A stretch of DNA of 64,000 nt from Saccharibacillus sp. JS10 (GTDB lineage Bacteria > Bacillota > Bacilli > Paenibacillales > Paenibacillaceae): NCBI RefSeq assembly GCF_024436065.1, contig NZ_JANFNS010000001.1, forward strand, positions 744,001-808,000, in the 5' to 3' direction. Shown one piece after another: positions 17,319 to 27,353 of this stretch. Positions within the stretch are counted from its first letter, which is position 1. Each line of letters begins with the position of its first letter. The notes below the pieces were generated by a model that saw only the letters and a program-made list of their open reading frames with translations, made no database searches and was not told where the DNA came from. Position numbers and translations under genes: made by a program.

Positions 17319-20300
17319 TTAAAGTTGAGACAGACGCATGCGTACTCGTTCTAATATGCGCTCAACTTCGGAAGCTTCGACAGGCTTGGCAATAAAGTCG
17401 TCCATACCGCCGTTCAGACATCTTGCAATATCTTCTTCGCGTACAAACGAACTTACGCCAACGATCAAAGGCATGCGGTCTGGCGGGACATGAGTACGGA
17501 TATAGGAAGCTGCTTCAACGCCATCTACGCCCGGCATACGGACATCCATCAAAATCAGATCGTAATGACTGGATAAAGCTTGACGCATCGCACGTTCTCC
17601 ATCTTCGACGATATGCACATCACAATCGAAACGAACCAACATCGCTTCTAACACTTTTCGATTAACCGGATGATCTTCGGCGATTAAGACTTGCAGCTTT
17701 TGACGATCTTGGGTCACTAAAGTATTCGAAACCGGCGTTTCAATCTCTTCATTTGTAGAAAGAGTCTGTAACTCGGTATCCATCATTCCGATAAACGTCG
17801 AATCAATCGATTCCGGGATAACAAAACGCAGCAAGAAGCGGAATGTCGAACCTTCGCCTTCTTCGCTTTCAACCGAGATCATCCCGCCCATCAACTCGAC
17901 CAATTTCCGACTGATTGACAGCCCTAAGCCTGTACCGCCGTATTTGCGATTCAATGTAGGATGCAACTGAGAAAACGGCTGGAATAACAGACTTTGCTTA
18001 TCGCGCGCGATCCCGATTCCGGTATCTTTGACCGAAAATTCGATCCAGATCTCGTTAGGCGCACGAAAAGCTTTTGGCGCAATATGAAGTTCGACGCTGC
18101 CATGATCGGTAAATTTAATAGCGTTTCCGACCAGATTAATTAAGATCTGACGCAATCGTTCTCCGTCTGCGATTAAGACAGAAGGCACGCGCTGCACCTC
18201 TTCATCGACTGCGAATTTAAGCGCCAAGCCTTTCTCTGTAGCACGCGGCAAAAATAGTTGGATCACGCTGACCAGCAAATCTTGCAGCTCTACAGGCTCC
18301 GGTTCAATCTCCATACGACCGGCTTCGATTTTACTGATATCCAAAATTTCATTCAAAATCTTAAGCAACGAACGACTGCTCTCGGAAATAATATCGGCAT
18401 ATTGCCGCTGCTCGGATTGAAGATCGGTTTCTTTGAGCAAATCGGTCATCCCGATAATTCCGTTCATCGGCGTTCGCAGCTCATGACTAACGGTAGATAA
18501 AAATTCGGATTTGGCTTGATCGGCGCGCTCTGCGGTTTCTTTGGCTCGGATAATTTCTTTTTCCCCGGTCACGTCGCGGAATACCAATACAGCACCCCGG
18601 TGTTGGTCGCGATCCATAATCGGAGTGATCTGATACGAAGCCAAAAAGCTCGAACCGTCTTTTCGCCAAAACACGGCTTCGGTCTGGGTATGCGCGACAC
18701 CTGATTTCAACGCATCCAGCAGCTCTGTACCGACAGACTGATACGATCCTTCTTGCGTTTGCGATTGCTGCATCATTTCGGTATACGACCATCCGATCGC
18801 TTCGCCGCCTTCGTACCCGAACATTGCTGCCGCCGCAGGATTTGTGAACATGATCTGTCCATTCGGATCGAATCCGATAATGCCTTCGGAGACGGTATTC
18901 AGCAGTAGCGAATGTTGATAACTCAACGCTTCGATCTGCGAAATATATTGTTTGCGTTCGGTAATATCGGTAATGATCGCATACACGCCGGACTGGTCTT
19001 TTTTCGAACCGATCGGAACGTAAGCCACATTAATATCCCGGAACTGACCGTCGCGACGATGGAACGAAGTTTCGAATACGCGAGATTCTCCGACCCGAGC
19101 CGCTTGGAAATGTTTACGCGACAGATCAATATACTTTTTCGGCTGAAGCATGCTGATGCGAAGACGTTGAAGTTGTTCACGGTCGTAACCGCTCAGAGCT
19201 TCCATCGCCGGATTAACGGTCAAAATACGACCTTTCATATCCAGCGACATGATACCGGAATTATGATTCATGAATAACGAGCGGTATTTGCTTTCACTGC
19301 TACGCAATTTTTCTTCAATCCGCACTCTTGCCGTGACGTCTTGGACAATTCCTATCACTTGTAGCGGCTCACCTGTTGTGCTATCTCTGGATACTTCCCA
19401 AATATCGTAAATCGTTTTCTCTGTTCCGTCTGGAAGCTTGATCCGATACGTAACGGCGCCATCTCGACCTTGTTTGAGCAGATCACGAATCGCTTGTTCG
19501 ACTCGAACCGCATCATCGGGATGTACGATTTGCAAAAGGGATCGCGAGCCAGATTCGACCGCATTCACGGTATAATCAAAAATCTCGCGCATTTCGCGCG
19601 AAAAATAAAGACGCATCTGGACTAAATCCCAATGCCATGAGCCGATATTCGCAAGTTTTTGAGCTTTTGCCAATACAATATCGTTCATTTTACGTTCCGT
19701 AATATCGCGTGCGATAACGAGTACGCGACTGACTTCGCCTTTGGAATCGCGTATTAGCCGAAATGAAGTATCGACCCAGCGTACACTTCCGTTTTTATGT
19801 AAGACACGCCGTTCAAAGTTTTGATTTTCGGCATACAAAGTACCGTCAAGCTTCATTTTGGTTGCATCGCCGGAATGATAAAATCCAGTCCGGTTGCGTC
19901 CGATCATTTCTTCTGCCGTGTAACCCAATGTTCGCTCTACCGAAGGAGATACATATAATAAAGTGCCATCCGGTTTACTAAACGAGATCATATCCGGCGT
20001 ATTTTGTGTAATTAATCGATAAATCTCGCGGGTTCGATCACCTTGATCCGTTACCGCACATTCACGATGTGTCATATCTTCGATATAGACAATAATAAAA
20101 GGTGATTCATTAGGATCACAAAGCTCACATTCTACTTCAACCCAAATCACATCTTCCGAGCTGCGTGCAAGGCGGATTTCGATCGGTCCGAACGGTCTTT
20201 TGTTTTGTTTCCACTCCGTAAACGAATCCAATAAATCTAATGTGCTATCCGCTTCAGCTCGAAGAACTTGCAAATAACCGTCGTCTAATAGTTGATCTAT

Positions 20301-20438
20301 AGATAGACCTAGAATTCGGCTTGCCGCAGGATTGGCACTGACACATTTCGCTTCGGAGTCAAGAAGTAACACGCCAGTAGATATTTTGTTGTACATCCGA
20401 GCATATATCGATACATTTGGAATATAAGGCGCGGTCAC
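17319..20438 (-). CDS. soluble five-PAS hybrid sensor histidine kinase/response regulator
   Basis: About 1039 residues with no membrane segment. Five PAS/PAC modules (~15-125, 140-250, 260-375, 385-495, 510-625; three carry ITERK-type ends) are followed by HisKA (~640-705, H-box SHELRTPMNGIIGMT), HATPase (~750-870, DTGIGI and GGTGLGLSISRKLVELMGG) and a C-terminal receiver (~910-1035, acidic pair in VLIAEDHPVN, phosphoacceptor Asp in LILMDVRMPG, Lys in FIAKPVE). It probably senses a cytoplasmic signal (redox, light or ligand) through PAS and passes phosphate to the receiver; no Hpt or output gene is adjacent. The ATG at 20444 lies one base after AGGAG, so the GTG at 20438, seven bases away, is the better start. 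Confidence 0.93.
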   Translation of the reverse strand: MTAPYIPNVSIYARMYNKISTGVLLLDSEAKCVSANPAASRILGLSIDQLLDDGYLQVLRAEADSTLDLLDSFTEWKQNKRPFGPIEIRLARSSEDVIWVEVECELCDPNESPFIIVYIEDMTHRECAVTDQGDRTREIYRLITQNTPDMISFSKPDGTLLYVSPSVERTLGYTAEEMIGRNRTGFYHSGDATKMKLDGTLYAENQNFERRVLHKNGSVRWVDTSFRLIRDSKGEVSRVLVIARDITERKMNDIVLAKAQKLANIGSWHWDLVQMRLYFSREMREIFDYTVNAVESGSRSLLQIVHPDDAVRVEQAIRDLLKQGRDGAVTYRIKLPDGTEKTIYDIWEVSRDSTTGEPLQVIGIVQDVTARVRIEEKLRSSESKYRSLFMNHNSGIMSLDMKGRILTVNPAMEALSGYDREQLQRLRISMLQPKKYIDLSRKHFQAARVGESRVFETSFHRRDGQFRDINVAYVPIGSKKDQSGVYAIITDITERKQYISQIEALSYQHSLLLNTVSEGIIGFDPNGQIMFTNPAAAAMFGYEGGEAIGWSYTEMMQQSQTQEGSYQSVGTELLDALKSGVAHTQTEAVFWRKDGSSFLASYQITPIMDRDQHRGAVLVFRDVTGEKEIIRAKETAERADQAKSEFLSTVSHELRTPMNGIIGMTDLLKETDLQSEQRQYADIISESSRSLLKILNEILDISKIEAGRMEIEPEPVELQDLLVSVIQLFLPRATEKGLALKFAVDEEVQRVPSVLIADGERLRQILINLVGNAIKFTDHGSVELHIAPKAFRAPNEIWIEFSVKDTGIGIARDKQSLLFQPFSQLHPTLNRKYGGTGLGLSISRKLVELMGGMISVESEEGEGSTFRFLLRFVIPESIDSTFIGMMDTELQTLSTNEEIETPVSNTLVTQDRQKLQVLIAEDHPVNRKVLEAMLVRFDCDVHIVEDGERAMRQALSSHYDLILMDVRMPGVDGVEAASYIRTHVPPDRMPLIVGVSSFVREEDIARCLNGGMDDFIAKPVEASEVERILERVRMRLSQL

Positions 20439-20723
20439 GTTCATTCTCCTTTTAAAAAAAGCTATTCATGATATTTACCCAAATCAACCCTGTTTATATC
20501 TAAATTGATCATGTATGCAGAAAAATTCATAATAACTTTCCATTATAGAAGCAACTTTGGAATGGAGCCACCTTTTCTATTAAAAAATTAAGAACTTATC
20601 GTCGAATGTTGTCGAAATTCCTTACAAACGCTATGAGGATGTTACAAAGTCCGGTATAGTGTATACAAGTAGAAAATCCTGATGATCGGAGTTACTTTTC
20701 GAATCGTCTTGAAGGAGGAGCTT

Positions 20724-22835
20724 ATGAAACGGATCAAACCTTCCGCTTTAACTAAAAATAATCGAACCCCATCTGCATCGACGCAGCAATCGGAAGAATA
20801 CATACTTAGCGAAGAAATAATTTCAAGCTTACCGCTTTCTTTCCTATCTCCATTTTTACGTGAACTTAACGATTCCGCAAAACGAAAACTCGCTCAATTT
20901 TTGGAATTCCCTTTTGCACGCCGAAATTCGAACTTATTCCCGGATACATTATTTTCCAAATCGATGCTGGATCTATCAACCAAAGCTCGTAGTAACCGAG
21001 AAATCAGACGCAAACTCGCCGAAGGCATTTTGGCACAAGTCTTGCCGATTCTAAAATTTTCTGAACCTTTTACGGTACAAAACTTCGATGAACATCAATC
21101 AGAATGGATTCAGCGCTACGGAAAATGGCATTGTTATTGGGCACTTTACTTGTCTCCGGCTGCCGATCTTCATGATGAATCTGAGCAGTTACGACTTCAA
21201 CGTCTAGCTGAAGAACCTGCTGCTACGATTGAACTATCCAGTATTTCTGCGGCTTCTACCGATACCGATTTAAAACCCTCGTCTTCTTCTGTTGCGCCAA
21301 CATCCGCTCGCAATGAAGCTGCCGAACAACGTCGGATCGACAAGTTGAATCGGCGGATCGAGCAGCTTGAAGAACGTGCAAAACGCGAAGAAGAACGTGC
21401 CCGTCGTGCCGAAAAAGAAGCGAATGACAGCAAGCGTGAGGCGACGCAGCTTCAAGCTCAAATCAAGCAAGAACAACAAGAACGAGAAGCTCAGCGCAAA
21501 CAAATCACTTTTTTGACCGAAGAACGACAAGGATTTGCCGGACGTGTAGCCGAAGCCAAGCGGGTGTATAAGCAAGAACGAATTCGGTTGGAAGACGAAT
21601 ATAACCAAACGAAGAAATTGGCTGAAACTTTGGAGAAACGTCTTCAAGCTGCGCAAGAGCAATTAAGTATACGAAAAAATGCCATTGAAAATATATCCAT
21701 AGCACATGAATTCGAATTTTTTGTACGGGAAGATCTACGAAAGTCCGGTTCTTCAATACTTGAAAGCAATCAACCGGGTGATACGGAACTTCGCACACAT
21801 ATGCGCCGTACGCTGGATTTGTTGGATGCTTTGGATGCGTATACAGCAGGCCGTCGCTTAATCGAAAGTTCGGATCAGGAACTCCCTCTTCAGCAAACGA
21901 TATTAGCGCCTTCTGTAGCCGAATCGAAGTCTGAAGCTACATCTACCGAACCGGTTCCGGTCTCTGATCCTGAGTCGCCAGAATTAGACGAAGTTGGGCA
22001 AGAAGAAGGGCAAGCCGGTACGTTCTATCGTCGCGACCATGGCGGTTATATCGTCTGCGAAGACGGCGAAAGCTTTAATATTACGGAATCTATGGTGTAT
22101 AAGCATCAGCTTCAACATGAAGCCGAAGTATGGTGTGTACCCCATCCTGATGGGCATGGCGGAACGCAATATGAATTATCGTTGTTATTCCAAGGAGACG
22201 ATACGTTCTCTCCAGTGCGGCAATATAAAGGATATGCGGAGCAAGATGAGCAAGGAAATTGGTATGCTGTAGATATGAATGATTCAGATCGACGTTATCC
22301 GATTCATACGCGAGATCTGGATATTCAGCGTCCCGTTGATGGAGCGCCGTGTATTTTCAACGTAGGCGAAGAAGAAACGCTCGCTCGCCTAGCTCGCGTC
22401 TATCGGGATTTCTCGGCTCCCGATTCTATGCCCAAACGCGACACCTCTCTGCCTCGCCCTACGACTTCAGGCGCAGGGAAAACGAAGCGTGAAGGTCGCA
22501 AAAGCAAACCGGAACCGTTTTTGCCGGGTTGCACGATCGTGGTTATGGGTGGGCAACGCAAATGGTTCGAAGATGTCGTGGTCGAGAGCGGCGCTGAATA
22601 CGTGCATGAAAATGGGCTGCGTCCCGATTTGGTCGCTTCCGATTTGCGCCGTGCCCAAGCGCTATTCTTACTGATTACCTCGACGTCGCACCGCGCTTCA
22701 TGGGAAAGTGTCGAAGCCGCAAAAGCGGCAGAAATTCCGTATTTTATTATTCAAGGTTCCAAATCGAATTTGCGTAATTTATTATGGGAAAATCGCGAAA
22801 TTATCCTTGCGGCTAATCGCGGAACCGAAGCTTAA
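20724..22835 (+). CDS. coiled-coil protein with C-terminal DUF2325 domain
   Basis: About 703 residues. N-terminal ~1-160 is a helical unknown region; ~205-330 is a strong charged coiled coil (repeated EERAKREEERARRAEKEA-type heptads); a middle region ~460-560 resembles a small beta-rich module (YRRDHGGYIVCEDGESFNI ... WYAVDMNDSDRRYPI); the last ~90 residues form a Rossmann-like DUF2325 domain (CTIVVMGGQRKWFEDVV ... VEAAKAAEIPYFIIQGS). DUF2325 proteins are found in mobile and regulatory contexts but have no agreed function. Start is the ATG at 20724 after GGAGGAG, not the earlier frame start at 20682. Convergent with an AAA ATPase gene; could act with it (inference). Confidence 0.8.
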   Translation: MKRIKPSALTKNNRTPSASTQQSEEYILSEEIISSLPLSFLSPFLRELNDSAKRKLAQFLEFPFARRNSNLFPDTLFSKSMLDLSTKARSNREIRRKLAEGILAQVLPILKFSEPFTVQNFDEHQSEWIQRYGKWHCYWALYLSPAADLHDESEQLRLQRLAEEPAATIELSSISAASTDTDLKPSSSSVAPTSARNEAAEQRRIDKLNRRIEQLEERAKREEERARRAEKEANDSKREATQLQAQIKQEQQEREAQRKQITFLTEERQGFAGRVAEAKRVYKQERIRLEDEYNQTKKLAETLEKRLQAAQEQLSIRKNAIENISIAHEFEFFVREDLRKSGSSILESNQPGDTELRTHMRRTLDLLDALDAYTAGRRLIESSDQELPLQQTILAPSVAESKSEATSTEPVPVSDPESPELDEVGQEEGQAGTFYRRDHGGYIVCEDGESFNITESMVYKHQLQHEAEVWCVPHPDGHGGTQYELSLLFQGDDTFSPVRQYKGYAEQDEQGNWYAVDMNDSDRRYPIHTRDLDIQRPVDGAPCIFNVGEEETLARLARVYRDFSAPDSMPKRDTSLPRPTTSGAGKTKREGRKSKPEPFLPGCTIVVMGGQRKWFEDVVVESGAEYVHENGLRPDLVASDLRRAQALFLLITSTSHRASWESVEAAKAAEIPYFIIQGSKSNLRNLLWENREIILAANRGTEA

Positions 22836-22844
22836 CTCAAACCT

Positions 22845-22890
22845 AAAAATCCCGTTCACAGATGAAATTTCGTCTGTAAACGGGATTTTT
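22845..22890. terminator. bidirectional terminator between DUF2325 and AAA genes
   Basis: AAAAATCCCGTT...ACAGA / TCTGT...AACGGGATTTTT inverted repeat with A and T tracts. Confidence 0.88.
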
Positions 22891-22902
22891 CATAAGCTTT
22901 GT

Positions 22903-23730
22903 TTATTGCAAAACAGGCAACCGATTTTGCGGCGCTGGCGCATATTCGTCATAAGATAATCGAATATGCGAAGTGCTTAAAGGTTGCCGTTCAATGATGG
23001 CTTTGCGCTTGGCTTTAAGAACGATTTGTTCCATATCGGCAAAGCTGCAACCACAAAGCAACCGACAAGCTTCGGCTTCAGCCCCTTTTTCACATTCAAA
23101 ATCGCTAATTAACAAACGAATATAGGTCTGGCGATCTTGTTCATCCGGTAAAGCGTAAGTCATGCGCGTATCGAAGCGTCGCCAGATTGCCGGATCGAGT
23201 TCCGTTTCCAAATTCGTTGCCGCCATAAAGATACTGCGATCTCCAAATTCGTCCAAACATTGCAAAAGCGTATTCACGGCTCTTGCCATTTCTTTCACTT
23301 CATCGCCGCTTTCGCGTGTTCGGGCTACCGCATCGAATTCATCCAGAAATAATACGCAAGGCACGATCGAAGCGTAATCGAAAATTTTGCGGATATTACT
23401 TCCTGTCTCGCCTAAATGACTATGGATCAGCGCATCCAATCGAACAACGATCAGCGGGATATCCAGTGAAGCCGCCACATGAAAAGCAGTGAGCGTTTTG
23501 CCGGTTCCGGGTGGGCCGTACATCACGACTTTATTAGGAATCGGAACTCCGTGTTGATTGAATTCTTCGGCTCGACTTAAGATCGTCATAAACTCTTCAA
23601 CAATCCGCTGATTCCGTTCAGGTAATACCAAATATTTCACTTTGCGTTTGCAGTCTTTGGCTTCGTAAGTGGTTGCCATGTCTGTGCCTTTGGATCGTGG
23701 CAGACGCATCGATGTTGAAGCTTTTGCCAT
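22903..23730 (-). CDS. AAA+ ATPase
   Basis: About 275 residues. A single classic AAA module: Walker A MYGPPGTGKT, Walker B CVLFLDEFDA, sensor 1 IFMAATNLE, arginine fingers in WRRFD, and a C-terminal small domain ending in a helical RLSYDEYAP tail. It resembles the proteasome/FtsH/spastin-like substrate-remodelling branch more than DnaA or clamp loaders, but has no extra domain, so it needs a partner. The ATG at 23730 follows AAAGG at usual distance; the longer frame would include part of the promoter. Own sigma-A-type promoter and terminators both sides. Its target is unknown; the DUF2325 and coiled-coil neighbours are candidates. Confidence 0.88.
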   Translation of the reverse strand: MAKASTSMRLPRSKGTDMATTYEAKDCKRKVKYLVLPERNQRIVEEFMTILSRAEEFNQHGVPIPNKVVMYGPPGTGKTLTAFHVAASLDIPLIVVRLDALIHSHLGETGSNIRKIFDYASIVPCVLFLDEFDAVARTRESGDEVKEMARAVNTLLQCLDEFGDRSIFMAATNLETELDPAIWRRFDTRMTYALPDEQDRQTYIRLLISDFECEKGAEAEACRLLCGCSFADMEQIVLKAKRKAIIERQPLSTSHIRLSYDEYAPAPQNRLPVLQ

Positions 23731-23767
23731 ACTGATTCCTGCCTTTCTATTAATCGTAATTATTACT

Positions 23768-23796
23768 ATTAGATCATGAGTATTTTCTATTGTCAA
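23768..23796 (-). promoter_or_regulatory. sigma-A-like promoter of AAA ATPase gene
   Basis: Minus strand TTGACA (23791-23796), 17 bp spacer, TCTAAT (23768-23773); 38 bp upstream of the start. Confidence 0.7.
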
Positions 23797-23812
23797 ACGC
23801 AATTGGCAAAAC

Positions 23813-23862
23813 AAAAAAAGTGCGAAGTACAAGAATCAGTTCTTGTACTTCGCACTTTTGCA
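23813..23862. terminator. terminator of amidohydrolase gene, upstream of AAA promoter
   Basis: A 19-bp perfect stem (23817-23835 / 23840-23858), loop TCAG, with a long T tract on the minus strand; shows that the AAA gene is not cotranscribed with the amidohydrolase. Confidence 0.9.
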
Positions 23863-23896
23863 ATTTGAATCTTGTAAATCTTATAGGGATGAACAG

Positions 23897-25516
23897 TTAC
23901 GCTTGATACGCCACACGTCCGTTGACGACCGTCATGACAGCTTTCGCATCCAATAATGACTGTTCACTCTCTGCTATATTCCGGTCAAACACCGTGAAAT
24001 CAGCGGCATATCCTTCTTCAAACTTGCCTCGTTCATGCGACTCCGCAGCGGCTAACGCACTGCCTTCTGTAAACAACCACAACGATTGTTCCAAGCTGAG
24101 CCGCTCATTCGGCAAATATCCATCGGTAGGCTCTAACGAATCTAGCCTACGGCGCGTCATCGCGGCATGAATACCGAGCAGCGGGTTCAGTGGCTCGATC
24201 GGCGCATCGCTGCCGCCCGCGCAGATCACACCGGATTCCATAATCGTTTTCCACGCATATAAATATTGAGTCCGATCCGGCCCTACCCGATCCAGTACCC
24301 ACGGGAAATCACTTGCTACAAATCTGGGCTGAATATCGGCGATTAGTTGTAATCGGGTCATACGCTCTAGCAACTTCTGATCCAACACTTGCGCATGGAT
24401 AAACCGATCCGGAAGCGATGTGATTCCGGTAAGCGGATATTGCTCCATCGCACGCAGCGTCAGATCTGCCGCCCCGTCGCCAATCGCGTGAACGGCAATC
24501 GGGAATCCTAACGAACGAGTACGTTTCGTCAATTCATACAAACGCTCAAGCGAATGAATCGCCATGCCGCTTGTATGCGGAGCGTCATGATACGGCGCAT
24601 TGAGTAGCGCCGTTCGCCCTCCGATCGCGCCATCCGAGAAGATTTTAACGGCTCCAAGCCGTAGCCACTCATCGCCTTCTCCTGCGGTCAGACCCAGACT
24701 TTGAATTTCATCCAAATAATCATGGAACAAAAGCTGATGCGAACGCAAATATATACCTTCTTCGCGTAATTCGCGATGAATCCTCCGCATGACGTCGATC
24801 CCGCCTAAATAACGCAGATCTTCGGTATGCACAGCCGTTAAGCCCAATTCCAACGCATACTTCGCAGCTGCGCGAATGGTCGCTTTTTTAGCTGAATAAT
24901 CATCTTCCGGCTGTACGGCGATCAGGGGTTTGCATGCTTCTTCGTAAATCCAGCCATTCAACGCCCCGTTAGAGTCGCGACCAAAAGCACCCGAAGGTGG
25001 ATCAGGCGTATCTGCTGTAATCTGCGCGCGGTCAAAAGCTTGGGTATTTGCCAAAAACGCATGAAAACAAGTCCGGGTCAAATATAACGGGTGATTGCCG
25101 GCAACTTCGTTTAACTCTTCCAGACTTGGCGCTTCAGCAGGAGAAAATTGATTTTCGTTCCAGTTGAGCCCGAAAATCCATTGACCTTCTGGCGTCTGCT
25201 GTGCACGTTCGCGGATTTGTTGCAGCATTTTACTTTTCGATCTTGTTTCTGAAAAGTCTAACGCAGACAGCTTCATGCCTTGCATCGATAAGTGCATATG
25301 CGAATCGACCAAGCCTGTGTGCACATAAGCTCCGTTCCAATCAACGGTTTGGTAAGAACGCCCCGAAAGTTGGAGCTGTAACTCATGTGCAGTGCCGATT
25401 TGACGGATGATGCCATTTTCCACATACACAGCATTCGCCGTTTCCGCAGAATTTGAAGATTTTAAGATGCCGTTTTTGAATAAAATCCCTTCAGAAACAG
25501 GAGAACGATCAGTCAT
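23897..25516 (-). CDS. amidohydrolase family protein (YtcJ-like)
   Basis: 539 residues, the length of the YtcJ/amidohydrolase-3 family. Metal-binding motifs are DSHMHLSMQG near residue 70, HAIGDGAADL, HAQVLD and GSDAPIEPLNPLLG; the C terminus returns to the composite beta domain with KFEEGYAADFTVFDRN. It hydrolyses a C-N bond of an unknown small cyclic or acyl compound in the cytosol. No signal peptide. It lies between the AAA and coiled-coil genes, separated by 31 bp from the latter, so could be cotranscribed with it, but its family suggests ordinary catabolism. Confidence 0.9.
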   Translation of the reverse strand: MTDRSPVSEGILFKNGILKSSNSAETANAVYVENGIIRQIGTAHELQLQLSGRSYQTVDWNGAYVHTGLVDSHMHLSMQGMKLSALDFSETRSKSKMLQQIRERAQQTPEGQWIFGLNWNENQFSPAEAPSLEELNEVAGNHPLYLTRTCFHAFLANTQAFDRAQITADTPDPPSGAFGRDSNGALNGWIYEEACKPLIAVQPEDDYSAKKATIRAAAKYALELGLTAVHTEDLRYLGGIDVMRRIHRELREEGIYLRSHQLLFHDYLDEIQSLGLTAGEGDEWLRLGAVKIFSDGAIGGRTALLNAPYHDAPHTSGMAIHSLERLYELTKRTRSLGFPIAVHAIGDGAADLTLRAMEQYPLTGITSLPDRFIHAQVLDQKLLERMTRLQLIADIQPRFVASDFPWVLDRVGPDRTQYLYAWKTIMESGVICAGGSDAPIEPLNPLLGIHAAMTRRRLDSLEPTDGYLPNERLSLEQSLWLFTEGSALAAAESHERGKFEEGYAADFTVFDRNIAESEQSLLDAKAVMTVVNGRVAYQA

Positions 25517-25547
25517 TGAAGTTTGTCCTTTCTAGGTTCACCTCTAA

Positions 25548-27242
25548 TTATTCATGCTCCAAATCCGCAAGACCATACACTTGTTTTTCCAACTTTTTCT
25601 GATCTTGTTCGAGCCATTTACTTTGCTGCTCAGAAGTCCGTAATTTTTCTCGGTATTCGGCTTGAAGCTTATCTAATCGCGAAATTTCAACATCCAACGC
25701 ATTGATACGTTCTTGCTCAGCGGCAACCACATATCGTTCGCCTTGCCCCCACTCGCCATCGCTTCGGAGCGCTTCTTCTGCCATCTTTTCCAGCAGTCGA
25801 TCTTGTTTGCGGCGAAGATCAATCAACGTCACACTGGATGCCGCGTAGTTCAGCGTATATTTCACCAGACCGGCAAAACCTTGTGTTCGTTCTTGTCTGG
25901 ATGCTTCGGCATCTCCCATTCGACGATGATTATCCGCATATTCATGCAGCAATTGATCGAAGAAAGCGGATATATGAGGAAGCTGCATACTGCTCACCCG
26001 AAGCTTGTCTACTAACGAAGAACGAATCTCGGCAATACGCTGCTTGGACGAAGCTCGGTCGTTTTTTGCCGCTTCCAATTGCTCGGCGCAACTTGCCGCC
26101 TCGCGCGTATAATAATCAATCTGCGTCTGTTCTTCGGCAATTTCGGCTTGGAAGCGAGCATGTTCCGCTGCATGGGAACGCCATAGCGCAAGAAGCGGCT
26201 CAACATCCGCTTCTTGTGCATCTTCCGAGACCAATTCCGGTAAAAAGAGTTGCGTAAGCAAAATCGGAAGACGTCTACGCTGCGGATTGAGATTTCGGTA
26301 CATCGAAAGCGTCGCATTTTTGCCTCCGTTTGGCAGGACTTGTAGAAATGCCGGGCTTGCCGAGACATGCAAAAAGGCGATTCTGCTGCCGTTTAATTGC
26401 GACACTTGACCGATACCCATCAGACCTTCTGCCGCGGCGAGAAGGGTCATTGCAGCTTCGTAATAGGCAAAGCCTTGTTGCTGCTCAAGCACTTGAAGCA
26501 ATATTTTCGCACCACTCGGACGCGTTGGAATTGTAGGCTCTTCTGCATTTGACTCTGGTTCTGATTCCGGGTCGTTAGAAGTCATCGGCTCAGGAGTAAT
26601 TTCGCCTAATTCCTGCTCTCGAAAAGCCGCTTCCGGCGATTCGGCAATCGCTTGTTGCGATACTTCTTCAAATACGGAATCCATAGGTTCAGATCTTTCT
26701 GATTGCGTAGCTTCTTGCATCTGCCAGACCTCGGATCGATCGGGCAAAATGGACGAAATCCGTTGCATATACCGTTCCCAATCTTCTTGCGAAGCGGTAT
26801 CTAGCAACCGTCCCAAAGACTGCATCCACTGGACAATCTGGTAATCGATTAACGCTTCCAATTCACTGACATCGGGGTGTTCTTCACGATATGCCAAATA
26901 GCTGCGATCTTCTTCGGAGACACCGATTTCGATCTGCTCTACAATCCCTCCTGCGAATTGTTCCAACTCCGAAGCAGTCGATAACGGCATCCCTACTAAC
27001 TTGGCTCGTTTGGACAATTCCAGTAGAATTCCCAGACGCAAATCATCGTCGTTCGATTGTCGATAAAAGACCACTTTTTCTTCTAATTTCTTTGCAAAAC
27101 GTTCCGGTTCCCGTTTGATCCAATCTCGAATTTTGGAAACCAAAAGCTCTTGAACCGCCGTGTCGCAGCAAAGCACGTACATCAGTCGTAATTCATCGCC
27201 TTCCAATTTGTTAAGCGCTTGCGCAAAAGTATGCCCGTACAT
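25548..27242 (-). CDS. large coiled-coil hypothetical protein
   Basis: 564 residues, no signal peptide or membrane segment. N-terminal helical part (~1-170), an acidic Ser/Glu/Pro-rich linker (~180-250), then a second domain (~255-350) followed by two coiled coils (~375-430 and ~490-560, the latter with LDVEISRLDKLQAEYREKL). I do not recognise a family. ATG at 27242 with AAAGGAG close upstream. It is the first gene of a unit with the amidohydrolase. Its coiled-coil/acidic-linker architecture parallels the DUF2325 protein nearby, suggesting a shared cytoplasmic scaffold role; this is inference. Confidence 0.75.
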   Translation of the reverse strand: MYGHTFAQALNKLEGDELRLMYVLCCDTAVQELLVSKIRDWIKREPERFAKKLEEKVVFYRQSNDDDLRLGILLELSKRAKLVGMPLSTASELEQFAGGIVEQIEIGVSEEDRSYLAYREEHPDVSELEALIDYQIVQWMQSLGRLLDTASQEDWERYMQRISSILPDRSEVWQMQEATQSERSEPMDSVFEEVSQQAIAESPEAAFREQELGEITPEPMTSNDPESEPESNAEEPTIPTRPSGAKILLQVLEQQQGFAYYEAAMTLLAAAEGLMGIGQVSQLNGSRIAFLHVSASPAFLQVLPNGGKNATLSMYRNLNPQRRRLPILLTQLFLPELVSEDAQEADVEPLLALWRSHAAEHARFQAEIAEEQTQIDYYTREAASCAEQLEAAKNDRASSKQRIAEIRSSLVDKLRVSSMQLPHISAFFDQLLHEYADNHRRMGDAEASRQERTQGFAGLVKYTLNYAASSVTLIDLRRKQDRLLEKMAEEALRSDGEWGQGERYVVAAEQERINALDVEISRLDKLQAEYREKLRTSEQQSKWLEQDQKKLEKQVYGLADLEHE

Positions 27243-27318
27243 GATCCCACTCCTTTGATCATTATCTCTTCGTACTGTTAGTTTAACCGCTTCCGGTAGC
27301 TTCGTTCAAATTTTCTTC

Positions 27319-27347
27319 TTGACCTTTCGAAGATTGCTCTCTATAAT
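27319..27347 (+). promoter_or_regulatory. sigma-A promoter of the thrS T-box transcript
   Basis: TTGACC at 27319-27324, 17 bp spacer, TATAAT at 27342-27347; a near-consensus promoter about 385 bp upstream of the thrS start. Confidence 0.85.
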
Positions 27348-27353
27348 CCAATA

